DNA from: a bacterium 1XD8-76
Lineage (GTDB): Bacteria > Bacillota > Clostridia > Lachnospirales > Lachnospiraceae
Length of the DNA: 64,000 nucleotides
NCBI GenBank assembly: GCA_003611955.1
Contig: RAZE01000005.1
Location: forward strand, 62,001-126,000
Reading direction: 5' to 3'
Positions 1 to 7,925 of this stretch are shown piece after piece. The notes beneath the pieces are model-generated. The model was not told the DNA's origin. It made no database searches and saw nothing but the letters and a program-made list of their open reading frames with translations. How positions within the stretch are numbered: the first letter of the stretch is position 1; each line of letters opens with the position of its first letter. The position numbers and the translations under genes are program-made.

Positions 1-277
1 TGCTCATATCCACGGCGGAGAACACAAAGTCCACCTCAGCCGCCACCTTATCCACTTCGTTGACATTCATCACGACAATGCCTTTTACCTTTTCCGGCAT
101 CGGCGTCTTCATCTTCCATCTGCCGCCCACTGCCTCCTCATAGGTTTTGCCCGCCGAACGGGGACTTGCAGCGATCGTTGTCACCTCGAACCAGGGGTGA
201 TCCTCCAACAGGGAGATAAACCTCTGCCCCACCATCCCGGTTCCGCCTAAAATTCCTACACGCAATTTTTCATTCAT
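1..277 (-). CDS. asd: Aspartate-semialdehyde dehydrogenase, N-terminal part (cut by window edge)
   Basis: Only the first 92 or so residues are inside the window. The protein begins [20 protein letters not shown], a Rossmann NADP-binding glycine motif, and continues with HPWFEV and [14 protein letters not shown], which fit the fungal/archaeal-type subfamily of Asd found in many Clostridia. The enzyme reduces aspartyl phosphate to aspartate semialdehyde for lysine, threonine, methionine and diaminopimelate synthesis. The ATG at 275-277 has TAAGGAGGAG upstream. It starts 15 bases after the argH stop on the same strand, so the two are probably co-transcribed. The active-site cysteine lies outside the window. 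Confidence 0.88.
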   Translation of the reverse strand, partial: MNEKLRVGILGGTGMVGQRFISLLEDHPWFEVTTIAASPRSAGKTYEEAVGGRWKMKTPMPEKVKGIVVMNVNEVDKVAAEVDFVFSAVDMS

Positions 278-292
278 AATATCTACTCCTCC

Positions 293-1666
293 TTATTTTA
301 AGTATTCTTTATAGATCGCGATCACCTTCTCCATCGCCTCCCTGCCCGGCGCACCGATGGTCAGCCGCTTATCCACACAGGTCTGCAGGGAAACCGCATC
401 GTAAATATCCTCCTCGAACCTGTCGCTGATCTCCCGCATCTCCGACAGGGGCAGCTTATCGATGGAAGTGTTTTTCTCGATACAATACAGTACCAGCCTT
501 CCCACGATGCCGTGCGCCTCCCTGAAAGGCACACCCTTTCCCACCAGATAATCTGCAGCGTCCGTGGCGTTGGTAAATCCTTTCATGGCGCTCTCCGCCA
601 TCCGCTCCTTCCGGAACTTTATCGTAGCCAACATCCCGGTAAACAGCAGGATACAGTCTCTCACCGTGTCAAAGGCATCAAAAGCCGCCTCCTTATCCTC
701 CTGCATATCTTTATTGTAGGCGAGAGGAAGCCCCTTCATGACGGTTAAAAGCGCCATCAGGTCCCCGTAGACTCTCCCCGTCTTTCCCCGCACAAGCTCC
801 GCGATATCCGGATTTTTCTTCTGCGGCATGATCGAGGAGCCGGTGGAGTAGGCATCGTCTATCTCGACGAACCGGTACTCATCGCTGTTCCAGATTATGA
901 TCTCCTCCGAAAATCTCGACAGATGCATCATCACGATACTGAGCGCCGACAAAAACTCCAGCAGATAATCCCTGTCCGACACGGCGTCCATACTGTTGAG
1001 CGCCGGCCCGTCAAACCCCAGCTCTCCCGCCGTGTACTCTCTGTCCAACGGATAAGTTGTCCCCGCCAGAGCTCCCGCCCCCAGAGGGCAGATATTCATT
1101 CTTTTCAGGATATCCTGCATCCTCAGCCGATCCCGATGGAACATCTCAAAATACGCGCCCATATGATGGGCCAGCGTCAACGGCTGCGCCTTCTGCAGAT
1201 GGGTGAAACCGGGCATGTACGTATCCGTATTCTCCTCCATGATCCCCACCAGGACCTCCAGCAGCCTCCCCAGCAGAAGGTCCGTCTGCTGCACCTGGAG
1301 CCTCGCATAGAGCCGCATATCCAGCGCCACCTGGTCATTCCTGCTGCGCCCGGTATGCAGTTTCTTTCCGGCATCTCCTATTCTCTCGGTGAGCACCGCC
1401 TCCACAAAACTGTGGACATCCTCGAAGCTTTCGTCGATCGCAAGCTTCCCGTGCTCCACATCCTCCAGGATGCCGGCCAGTCCCCCCGTTATCTCCTCCG
1501 TCTCCTTCTGTGTCAGGATCCCCTGTCTCCCCAGCATCCTCGCATGGACGATGCTGCCCTCGATATCCTGCGTCAAAAGCCGTTTGTCAAACCCGATGGA
1601 AGCGTTGAACGCATAGACCAGTTCATCCGTCTTCTTCGTAAACCTTCCGCCCCATAACTGTGCCAT
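293..1666 (-). CDS. argH: Argininosuccinate lyase
   Basis: A 457-residue protein of normal family length. It cleaves argininosuccinate to arginine and fumarate, the last step of arginine synthesis, as a cytoplasmic homotetramer. The fumarase/aspartase superfamily signature GSSIMPQKKNPD is intact, as are N-terminal LWGGRF and HTGRSRNDQV. A promoter-like TTGTCA-N17-TAATAT lies upstream. It is followed closely by asd, an unusual partner, since argG is not beside it in this window. Function is secure from motifs. Confidence 0.96.
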   Translation of the reverse strand: MAQLWGGRFTKKTDELVYAFNASIGFDKRLLTQDIEGSIVHARMLGRQGILTQKETEEITGGLAGILEDVEHGKLAIDESFEDVHSFVEAVLTERIGDAGKKLHTGRSRNDQVALDMRLYARLQVQQTDLLLGRLLEVLVGIMEENTDTYMPGFTHLQKAQPLTLAHHMGAYFEMFHRDRLRMQDILKRMNICPLGAGALAGTTYPLDREYTAGELGFDGPALNSMDAVSDRDYLLEFLSALSIVMMHLSRFSEEIIIWNSDEYRFVEIDDAYSTGSSIMPQKKNPDIAELVRGKTGRVYGDLMALLTVMKGLPLAYNKDMQEDKEAAFDAFDTVRDCILLFTGMLATIKFRKERMAESAMKGFTNATDAADYLVGKGVPFREAHGIVGRLVLYCIEKNTSIDKLPLSEMREISDRFEEDIYDAVSLQTCVDKRLTIGAPGREAMEKVIAIYKEYLK

Positions 1667-1717
1667 ATTATCACACTGTCCTTTTCCTTTTGTTTTTTCT
1701 ATTTTCAGCTCCGCATA

Positions 1718-1746
1718 ATATTACCACAAATTCGGCTATCTGACAA
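1718..1746 (-). promoter_or_regulatory. Probable sigma-A promoter of argH-asd
   Basis: On the minus strand TTGTCA (1741-1746) and TAATAT (1718-1723) are separated by 17 bases, about 50 bases upstream of the argH start. No ARG-box-like palindrome was recognised around it. Confidence 0.6.
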
Positions 1747-1816
1747 GAAAAGCTAAAACAAAATTTAATAATCCCACATCCCGATACAACAAACACCGAC
1801 ATCGCCCACACCTTTT

Positions 1817-1845
1817 TTGTCGTCCCACATAGAATAATATATATC
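1817..1845 (+). promoter_or_regulatory. Probable promoter of the SsuBC-type ABC genes
   Basis: TTGTCG (1817-1822) and TATATC (1840-1845) with a 17-base spacer, followed by an AAAGGAG ribosome site before the GTG start at 1871. No riboswitch-like conserved core was recognised in 1747-1870. Confidence 0.5.
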
Positions 1846-1870
1846 ATTTTAAAACAAAGGAGCGCTTTTT

Positions 1871-2662
1871 GTGGAAACCTCGTACCTTTCCCTCGACCAT
1901 TTATCCTATGCTTATCACGGTATGCACGGGGAGACCTGTGCGCTTACCGATATATCCTTCTCCGTAAAAAAAGGGGAGTTTATCGCTATTGTGGGACCAA
2001 GCGGGTGTGGTAAATCCACGCTCCTCTCCCTGATTGCCGGACTCCTCACACCGGAAGCAGGAAAGATCCTTTTTCCCATGCTCTCGCAGGGGGAGAGCCC
2101 GAAGATCGGCTATATGCTGCAGAGGGATCATCTCTTCGAGTGGCGTACCATCTATAAAAACGTGACTCTGGGACTGGAGCTGGGCCGTCTCTGTACGCCG
2201 GAAAAGCTCGCCAAGGTAGACCGCTATCTGAAAGATTACGGCCTCTGGGACTTTCGCGGCAAACGTCCCAGCGAACTCTCCGGCGGCATGAAACAGCGGG
2301 CCGCCCTGATCCGCACACTGGCGCTGGAACCCGAGCTTCTCCTGCTGGATGAGCCTTTCAGCGCCCTGGACTATCAGACACGTCTGCAGGTCTCGGCGGA
2401 TATCTCCCGGATCATCCGGGCGGAGAAAAAAACGGCGCTGTTAATCACCCACGACCTGTCGGAAGCGATCTCCATCTCCGACAGAGTCATCGTCTTATCA
2501 AACCGCCCCGCCACAGTAAAGATCCAGATCCCCATCCGGCTGACTCTGACTGACGACAGTATGCTGGCGGCCAGAAACGCACCGGAATTTAAAACCTACT
2601 TTAATCTGTTATGGGAGGAATTGCATGATGACACTGCAGGAACAATATATCAGAAAGCATAA
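1871..2662 (+). CDS. ABC transporter ATP-binding protein, nitrate/sulfonate/taurine (SsuB/TauB) type
   Basis: A 263-residue nucleotide-binding subunit. It carries Walker A GPSGCGKST (residues 42-50), a Q-loop glutamine near 84, the signature LSGGM at 136-140, Walker B LLLLDEPFSALD near 157-168 and the switch histidine in LLITHDLSEA. This set and the short length fit the SsuB/TauB/ThiZ class that powers import of sulfonates, nitrate or pyrimidine precursors. The start is a GTG at 1871 preceded by AAAGGAG. The 3' end overlaps the permease gene by 38 bases, which suggests translational coupling. No substrate-binding gene is adjacent, so the substrate cannot be assigned. Confidence 0.9.
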   Translation: METSYLSLDHLSYAYHGMHGETCALTDISFSVKKGEFIAIVGPSGCGKSTLLSLIAGLLTPEAGKILFPMLSQGESPKIGYMLQRDHLFEWRTIYKNVTLGLELGRLCTPEKLAKVDRYLKDYGLWDFRGKRPSELSGGMKQRAALIRTLALEPELLLLDEPFSALDYQTRLQVSADISRIIRAEKKTALLITHDLSEAISISDRVIVLSNRPATVKIQIPIRLTLTDDSMLAARNAPEFKTYFNLLWEELHDDTAGTIYQKA

Positions 2663-3416
2663 ACGCTACCACCGGATGATCTTTATCGCCCGACTCTGCA
2701 TTATCGCCGTGTTTCTCCTGGTCTGGGAAATGTCCGCCGATATGGGGTTTATCGATCCGTTCTTCTTTTCGAGCCCCTCGAGAGTGTGCAAAAGCTTTGC
2801 CGAGCTGTACCGGGAAAACGATCTGTCAGTCCATATCGGCATCACGCTTTTAGAGACGATCCTCAGCTTCCTTCTGGTATTCGGCATCAGCATGCTGACC
2901 GCCACTCTGCTCTGGTATTCGGATAAGGCATCGGCCATCCTGGAGCCCTATCTCGTAGTGCTCAATTCCCTGCCGAAATCCGCCCTCGCGCCACTTTTCA
3001 TCGTCTGGCTGGGCACCGGCATCAGGACGATCATTGTCGCCGGTATCTCCGTCGCCATCTTCGGCGCCATCATCAGCCTGTATACCGGCTTTTCCCTGAC
3101 AGAACCGGAAAAATGCATGCTGATCACCACTCTGGGCGGCAGCCGAAAACAAATTTTCAGCAAGGTGGTTCTGCCCTCCAATGTTCTGTTGATTTTAAGC
3201 ACCATGAAAGTCAATATCGGCCTGTCTTTAGTGGGCGTTATCATCGGAGAATTCCTCGCCGCAAGACGGGGGCTTGGCTACCTTATCATCTACGGAAGTC
3301 AGACCTTTAAAATGTCGATGGTCATCACTTCCATCGTGATTCTCTGCGTGATCGCCATGCTGCTCTACCTGATCCTGCAGCTTGCGGAACACTGGTACAA
3401 AAAAAGGGTGCTGTAA
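2625..3416 (+). CDS. ABC transporter permease, SsuC/TauC type
   Basis: A 263-residue inner-membrane permease with about six hydrophobic segments and the BPD_transp_1 layout. The EAA-type loop that contacts the ATPase is at about residues 165-185 (TTLGGSRKQIFSKVVLP). It pairs with the overlapping ATPase gene. The start ATG at 2625 has GGGAGGA just upstream inside the ATPase gene. The stop codon lies in the loop of a hairpin that seems to terminate the converging chromate-transporter operon. Substrate is unknown because no binding protein gene is in the window. Confidence 0.88.
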   Translation: MMTLQEQYIRKHKRYHRMIFIARLCIIAVFLLVWEMSADMGFIDPFFFSSPSRVCKSFAELYRENDLSVHIGITLLETILSFLLVFGISMLTATLLWYSDKASAILEPYLVVLNSLPKSALAPLFIVWLGTGIRTIIVAGISVAIFGAIISLYTGFSLTEPEKCMLITTLGGSRKQIFSKVVLPSNVLLILSTMKVNIGLSLVGVIIGEFLAARRGLGYLIIYGSQTFKMSMVITSIVILCVIAMLLYLILQLAEHWYKKRVL

Positions 3417-3424
3417 AGCACCCT
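3395..3424 (-). terminator. Intrinsic terminator of the chromate-transporter pair
   Basis: Perfect 8-bp stem AGGGTGCT (3405-3412) / AGCACCCT (3417-3424) with loop GTAA. On the minus strand the hairpin is followed by a run of T (A run 3399-3405 on plus). The loop contains the stop codon of the converging permease gene. Confidence 0.75.
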
Positions 3425-3438
3425 GCCGCACGATTCGA

Positions 3439-4002
3439 TCATACCGCATACACAACTGCCCCGGCACATGCCGCAAGGAAAATCAGCGCAAACGGAGAAA
3501 TCCGTTTTCTCTTTCCTTTCTTTGCTCCGAAATAAACCGTCCCCAACACGGCTGTGAGGAGCAACGCCCTCCGATCCGGCACCATCCCGGAATCGAATGC
3601 CACACAGTTATTTAGTATCATATAACATCCCACTCCCAAAATGATTCCTGTCACACAGGGCTCCACTCCCCGCAGAAACGCCTGTACAAATTGATTCCGA
3701 AGCATATTCTTTAAAATTTCCATGACCAGCACAATGATCACAAAAGAGGGAAGTATCACCGCCAGGGTTGCCGCCAGTGCCCCGGTTAGCCCGGCCTGGC
3801 TGCTGCCCACATAGGTGGCCAGATTGACCATGATCGGTCCCGGCGTACTCTCGCTCACAGCGATCATGTACGTCACCATCTCATCGTCCATCCATCCGTA
3901 GGACAAAACCACATCCCGTATCAACGGTATCGCACCGTACGCGCCCCCGAAGGAAAATATGCCGACCTTCAGAAACCCCCAAAAAAGATCCGCATAGATC
4001 AT
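3439..4002 (-). CDS. Chromate transporter family protein (short CHR), second of a pair
   Basis: A 187-residue protein with the single CHR domain of short-chain ChrA proteins. Near the N-terminus it has FFSFGGAYGAIPLI-like and ESTPGPIMVNLATYVG sequences, which are the conserved family motifs, followed by several hydrophobic helices. Short CHR proteins work as heteromeric pairs and here the partner overlaps by 4 bases upstream. Members export chromate or import sulfate-like anions in some species; the physiological substrate in gut-type Clostridia is unclear. It is terminated by the hairpin at 3395-3424. Confidence 0.85.
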   Translation of the reverse strand: MIYADLFWGFLKVGIFSFGGAYGAIPLIRDVVLSYGWMDDEMVTYMIAVSESTPGPIMVNLATYVGSSQAGLTGALAATLAVILPSFVIIVLVMEILKNMLRNQFVQAFLRGVEPCVTGIILGVGCYMILNNCVAFDSGMVPDRRALLLTAVLGTVYFGAKKGKRKRISPFALIFLAACAGAVVYAV

Positions 4003-4577
4003 TTCTCCTCACCGCCTTTCCGCACCTCTTTCCCGCAGGTGAAAAACAGCACAAGGCTCACCGTTCCCGCGATCAGGATCAGCGCAACCGAGGAGAAATC
4101 CCAGGAAAAAATGTTGAGCAGCAGCATGGCGATGCAGGAGCAGGACATGATGACAAGCGGCATCGGTCTCTTCTGCATTTTCTTTATCATTCTGAACCCC
4201 GCATCCAGAATAAGAATGCCCACCGCAGCTTTGATCCCCCTGAACGCATTGGCAATCAGCGTGATCTCGAGAAAGTTGTCGAGAAACATGGAGATCAGAT
4301 AGATGATGACAAAGGACGGCAGCACCATCCCGAAAGTGGCCGCCGCAGCGCCCGCGAAGCCTTTCTGTCGATACCCCACAAAAGTGGAGCAGTTGATGGC
4401 CACCGGCCCCGGCGTCGATTCCGCGATGACCGTGATATGCATCATGTCGTCATGTGTGATCCACCGCTTTTTTTCCACACAGGTGTGCTCTATCAGAGAG
4501 ATCATCGCGTATCCTCCGCCAAAGGTAAACAGGCCGATCCTGGCAAATGTCAGAAATAATTCAAACAGTATGTTCAT
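3999..4577 (-). CDS. Chromate transporter family protein (short CHR), first of a pair
   Basis: A 192-residue short CHR membrane protein. It starts MNILFELFLTFARIGLFTFG and contains GGYAMISLIE and ESTPGPVAINCSTFVGY, the duplicated-half motifs of ChrA. An open frame extends upstream to 4640 but the added residues are polar and unlike the family, and GGGG lies before the ATG at 4575-4577, so I chose the shorter start. It overlaps the next gene by 4 bases. The pair would form a complete antiparallel ChrA-like carrier. Confidence 0.83.
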   Translation of the reverse strand: MNILFELFLTFARIGLFTFGGGYAMISLIEHTCVEKKRWITHDDMMHITVIAESTPGPVAINCSTFVGYRQKGFAGAAAATFGMVLPSFVIIYLISMFLDNFLEITLIANAFRGIKAAVGILILDAGFRMIKKMQKRPMPLVIMSCSCIAMLLLNIFSWDFSSVALILIAGTVSLVLFFTCGKEVRKGGEEK

Positions 4578-4661
4578 CCCACATATCCCCGCAAATTTCG
4601 TATTTGCTCCTATTTTATTACAGCTGTCCGCTCTTTGCAACGGGGATGTTTCTCTGCTCTC

Positions 4662-7166
4662 TCACTCCGGACTTTCCACCGCCTCCACGATACTCCTCCT
4701 GCCGATCCTTTGAAGCGGCACAAAGTCGGCGAGCAGACAGGCTCCGATCGACAGAAGCGAAGCCTCCGCCGCGGGCAGAAACGGCAGGGCGATCCACCGG
4801 AAATCTCCTTCCGCCCCCGCCTCCACCAAAAGCAGGCAGAGATATCCCGCCGCAACGCCGATGAGAGACGCGGCAATCCCCATGTAAGCGCCCTCCCACA
4901 AAAATACCCTGTACAGACTCCCCACGCTCATGCCGACAGCCCTCTGGATGCCGATCTCCGCAATCCTCGTATGGATATTGGTGCTGGTCGTATTGACGAT
5001 ATTCAACAGCCCGATCAGCCCCACAAACAGGATGATCCCCCACGCCAGCAGGCGGATCTGCTCAAAGCTCTCCGCCAGCTGTCTGTCCGTGTCCTCGTAA
5101 GAGAGCCAGGTGGTGCCGGGCACTCGCCCTGCAAGCGCCTCCATCTTTTTGTCGAAGACTTCCCTGTCTGCGCCCTCCTCCAGCGACGGCAGAAGCTCGC
5201 TGTAATTGACTATTTCAGTCAATTCCGTGTACAGACTCTCGCTCACCAAAACCTGTACCCCATTGACAAAACCGTTATTCCCCGTGGAAAAATATCTCTC
5301 ATACCCGTCGAGGGTGTGGAGCACGGTAAGCTCCTCCCCCGCCACAACGATATTTTCCCCCGCGTGGATCTCGGTCCTGGGCATCTCCTCCCCGTCAAAG
5401 ATCAGAGGCAGCGGGTTGCGCACCACACAGCCATCCCCCGCTTCAAGTTTCTCGAGCGCCTCCCCAGAGAGACAGTCCGAAAGTCCCGCCTCCATATATT
5501 CTTCGTTCATCCCGATGACCTGGAAGGTCTCGCCGGGCTTAAGTCTCCCCTCAAAGGCGATCCCCACAGGACAGCCATCCCCGTCGATATCGTAGAGGGA
5601 AAACTGAATCGCCGCCACGGAGGAGACCTGTCCATCCGCCGAAAGCTCCGAAAGCTCCTGCGGAGAAAACCCTCCCTGCTCATTGATGATCGAATAATCC
5701 CCCATATGCTCCCCCGCAGTGCCCGCCGTATTGAACAGGGAAACGCTTCCCTGCAGCACGATAAACACCGCGATGCTCATCACCAGGGAGAGCACGGTGA
5801 GCGCCGTGCGTCCCGGATTCCGTCTCAGATTCAGCCCGGCGCAGTACCGCTCAAAATGACGGATATCCTTGACCCTGCGGTCCCGCCGCCTGATCCTCGT
5901 CTTCCTTTCTTCCATGGCAAGAACCGGGGACGTCTTCGCCGCATAGCGGGCGGCGGGCAGCGCTGCGGCGAGCAAAGCCCACAGCGTAACGCCCGCGCTC
6001 ACCGCCAGATACGCCCAGCTGCCGGAGCTGTTCTCCTCTATCAGCCTGCCCAGCTCAGCCGCATCCCGCACCAGAAAGATCTCCGGCGACAACAGCCCCG
6101 TGGCAGCTTTCAGAATCCCCTCCGCCGACAAAACCCCCGCCAAAAGCCCTGCCGGGATCCCCGGCACGCACAACAGGGCGATCTGCAGAAGCACCAGGAG
6201 ATACAACTGTCCCTCCTCCGCGCCGATCGCCCGAAGCACACCGTACTCCCTTATCCTGCGGGCGGTATCGATCTTCAGGATGTTGACAACGACAAGCCCG
6301 GCCGCCAGGAGAAACAAAGCCCCGATCATCACGCCCGCCGCCGCCAGGAGCGAAAAACCCTCCGCAGATCCGGACACCTCCGTTCCCCTTCCATCCGCCC
6401 CGGGATCGATCCCCAGCGCCTCCAGATAGGGAACATTGTACAGGACATCCAGCTCATGCACCTGCAGCGTCCCCACGAGATCTTCCACCGTTTCCCGAAA
6501 GCTTTTCCTCTCAGCCGTGCGGATATCCACATTGTAATAGAGATATTCTCCGGGCAAAAGAGCCCCGGCGCTTCCCTCCCCCACAATGCCCGTCACAAGC
6601 CCGCCGGTATAGTTCAGATAATTGTCCTCCATAATGCCCACAAGCACAAAATCCGCCGCAAAGTCAAAGCTCTCCGTCTCGATCCCGTGCCGCAGCGCCT
6701 TCGAGAGCTTCAGAGGGATATGATCCCCGATCTGTTTTCCGTCAGCCAGATACCGCAGCACATTTTCCGGCAGAGCAATCTCCATGGGGTTCTCCGGCAG
6801 CTTTCCCTCCTTCAGTGTGCTAAACGTCGGATAGATCTCCGCCGTATTCCCCTGGTACTCGGTGAGCCCCAGCGACAGCAAGGCGTTCAGCTCCGCCGTC
6901 CCCAGCGTGACGGACCGCCCCACGAAAGACAGGCGCGGATCGTTCTCCAGGACAGTCGTCTGCTCCTCGTCCATCTGCAGCAGCGTGACATAGCGGTCCC
7001 CGCCGATGGCGATGGCCTGCTGCTGGCGCATGGCGGAAAGTACGCCCACGGACTGACCGATCACCGTTGTCATCATCGTGGACAAAACCACGGCGAGCAG
7101 GATCAAAAGAGAGGTCACCCGCTGTCCCGTTATCACTTTGAATACATAACCCCTGTATGATCTCAT
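4662..7166 (-). CDS. ABC exporter permease with two FtsX domains
   Basis: An 834-residue membrane protein. It has an N-terminal helix, a large extracytoplasmic domain, an FtsX domain near residues 285-400 (VVNILKIDTARRIREYGVLR followed by AIGA), a second extracytoplasmic domain, and a C-terminal FtsX domain near 705-830 (NTTSTNIHTRIAEIGIQRAV). The pattern of helix, DTARRIREYGVLRAIGA-type coupling loop and three helices is typical of MacB/LolC superfamily permeases, which act by mechanotransmission on peptides or lipids. It overlaps its ATPase gene by 4 bases and lies downstream of a response regulator and kinase, which suggests an envelope-stress or antimicrobial-peptide response. Confidence 0.9.
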   Translation of the reverse strand: MRSYRGYVFKVITGQRVTSLLILLAVVLSTMMTTVIGQSVGVLSAMRQQQAIAIGGDRYVTLLQMDEEQTTVLENDPRLSFVGRSVTLGTAELNALLSLGLTEYQGNTAEIYPTFSTLKEGKLPENPMEIALPENVLRYLADGKQIGDHIPLKLSKALRHGIETESFDFAADFVLVGIMEDNYLNYTGGLVTGIVGEGSAGALLPGEYLYYNVDIRTAERKSFRETVEDLVGTLQVHELDVLYNVPYLEALGIDPGADGRGTEVSGSAEGFSLLAAAGVMIGALFLLAAGLVVVNILKIDTARRIREYGVLRAIGAEEGQLYLLVLLQIALLCVPGIPAGLLAGVLSAEGILKAATGLLSPEIFLVRDAAELGRLIEENSSGSWAYLAVSAGVTLWALLAAALPAARYAAKTSPVLAMEERKTRIRRRDRRVKDIRHFERYCAGLNLRRNPGRTALTVLSLVMSIAVFIVLQGSVSLFNTAGTAGEHMGDYSIINEQGGFSPQELSELSADGQVSSVAAIQFSLYDIDGDGCPVGIAFEGRLKPGETFQVIGMNEEYMEAGLSDCLSGEALEKLEAGDGCVVRNPLPLIFDGEEMPRTEIHAGENIVVAGEELTVLHTLDGYERYFSTGNNGFVNGVQVLVSESLYTELTEIVNYSELLPSLEEGADREVFDKKMEALAGRVPGTTWLSYEDTDRQLAESFEQIRLLAWGIILFVGLIGLLNIVNTTSTNIHTRIAEIGIQRAVGMSVGSLYRVFLWEGAYMGIAASLIGVAAGYLCLLLVEAGAEGDFRWIALPFLPAAEASLLSIGACLLADFVPLQRIGRRSIVEAVESPE

Positions 7167-7858
7167 CTCCGCACCTCCTCTGCTTCTGTGCCATCCTCCC
7201 TGTGCAGGATCCCGTCCACGATCGAAAACCTTCCTGGTGCCATCGACGCGATCCTGTCGTCGTGGGTGATGACCATGAGCGCCGTCCCCGTCTCCTCCGG
7301 CGCTCTTTTTAACAGTTCCATGACCTCCCCGCCGCTTCTGCTGTCCAGATTTCCGGTGGGTTCGTCCGCAAAGACGATATCCGGCTTCGCGGCCAGAGCT
7401 CTGGCGATCGCCACCCGCTGTTTTTGTCCCCCGGAAAGTTCATGGGGCAGATGGGAGAGTCTCTCTCTGATACCCAGCAGTTCCGCAAGCCTGTCGATAT
7501 AGGCCTCATCCGGTTTCTTTTTGTCTAACAGCACCGGCAGCAGGATATTTTCCCTCGCCGTCAGAACGGGCAGGAGATGGAACTGCTGGAAGACAAAACC
7601 GATCCTCCGGCGCCGGAACGCAGACAGCTCTCTGTCTGTCATATCGTAAATGTTCCTGCCGTCGTACAAAAGCTCCCCCGATGTGGGACTCTCTAACCCC
7701 GACAACAGATGTAAAAGCGTACTCTTCCCGCTGCCCGACGGCCCCGTCACAGAGAGAAAATCCCCCGGCAGGATCTCCAGACACGCTCTGTCAAGCGCCG
7801 TGACCTGCCGCTCCCCCTCCCCGTATATCTTTGACAGTTCTTTCGCTTCAATGCGCAT
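7163..7858 (-). CDS. ABC transporter ATP-binding protein, LolD/MacB type
   Basis: A 231-residue ATPase with Walker A GPSGSGKST (39-47), signature LSGGQKQRVAIARAL and Walker B FADEPTGNLDSR, the last being characteristic of the LolD/MacB/FtsE class. It energises the overlapping FtsX-type permease. The ATG at 7856-7858 has AAGGAGG upstream. A likely promoter and an 11-base-period direct repeat lie in the 60 bases that separate it from the kinase gene. Confidence 0.93.
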   Translation of the reverse strand: MRIEAKELSKIYGEGERQVTALDRACLEILPGDFLSVTGPSGSGKSTLLHLLSGLESPTSGELLYDGRNIYDMTDRELSAFRRRRIGFVFQQFHLLPVLTARENILLPVLLDKKKPDEAYIDRLAELLGIRERLSHLPHELSGGQKQRVAIARALAAKPDIVFADEPTGNLDSRSGGEVMELLKRAPEETGTALMVITHDDRIASMAPGRFSIVDGILHREDGTEAEEVRR

Positions 7859-7874
7859 AAAATATGCCCTCCTT

Positions 7875-7925
7875 ATTATAGATTAAGGAGAGCATACCTC
7901 ACAAATCTCAAGAAACACTCAAGAA
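7875..7925 (-). promoter_or_regulatory. Promoter with direct repeats upstream of the LolD-type ABC genes
   Basis: On the minus strand TTGTGA (7899-7904) and TATAAT (7875-7880) are 18 bases apart. Immediately upstream of the -35 are two perfect copies of an 8-mer, CTCAAGAA on plus at 7907-7914 and 7918-7925, with an 11-base period. OmpR-family regulators bind such repeats, so this is a candidate site for the regulator encoded at 9082-9753. The repeat overlaps the end of the kinase gene. Confidence 0.6.

Noticed and set aside
4635-7160. An 841-codon open frame on plus opposite the FtsX permease
   Set aside because: It mirrors a real gene with FtsX and membrane motifs, has very high Arg/His/Gln/Pro content and no ribosome site or known motif.
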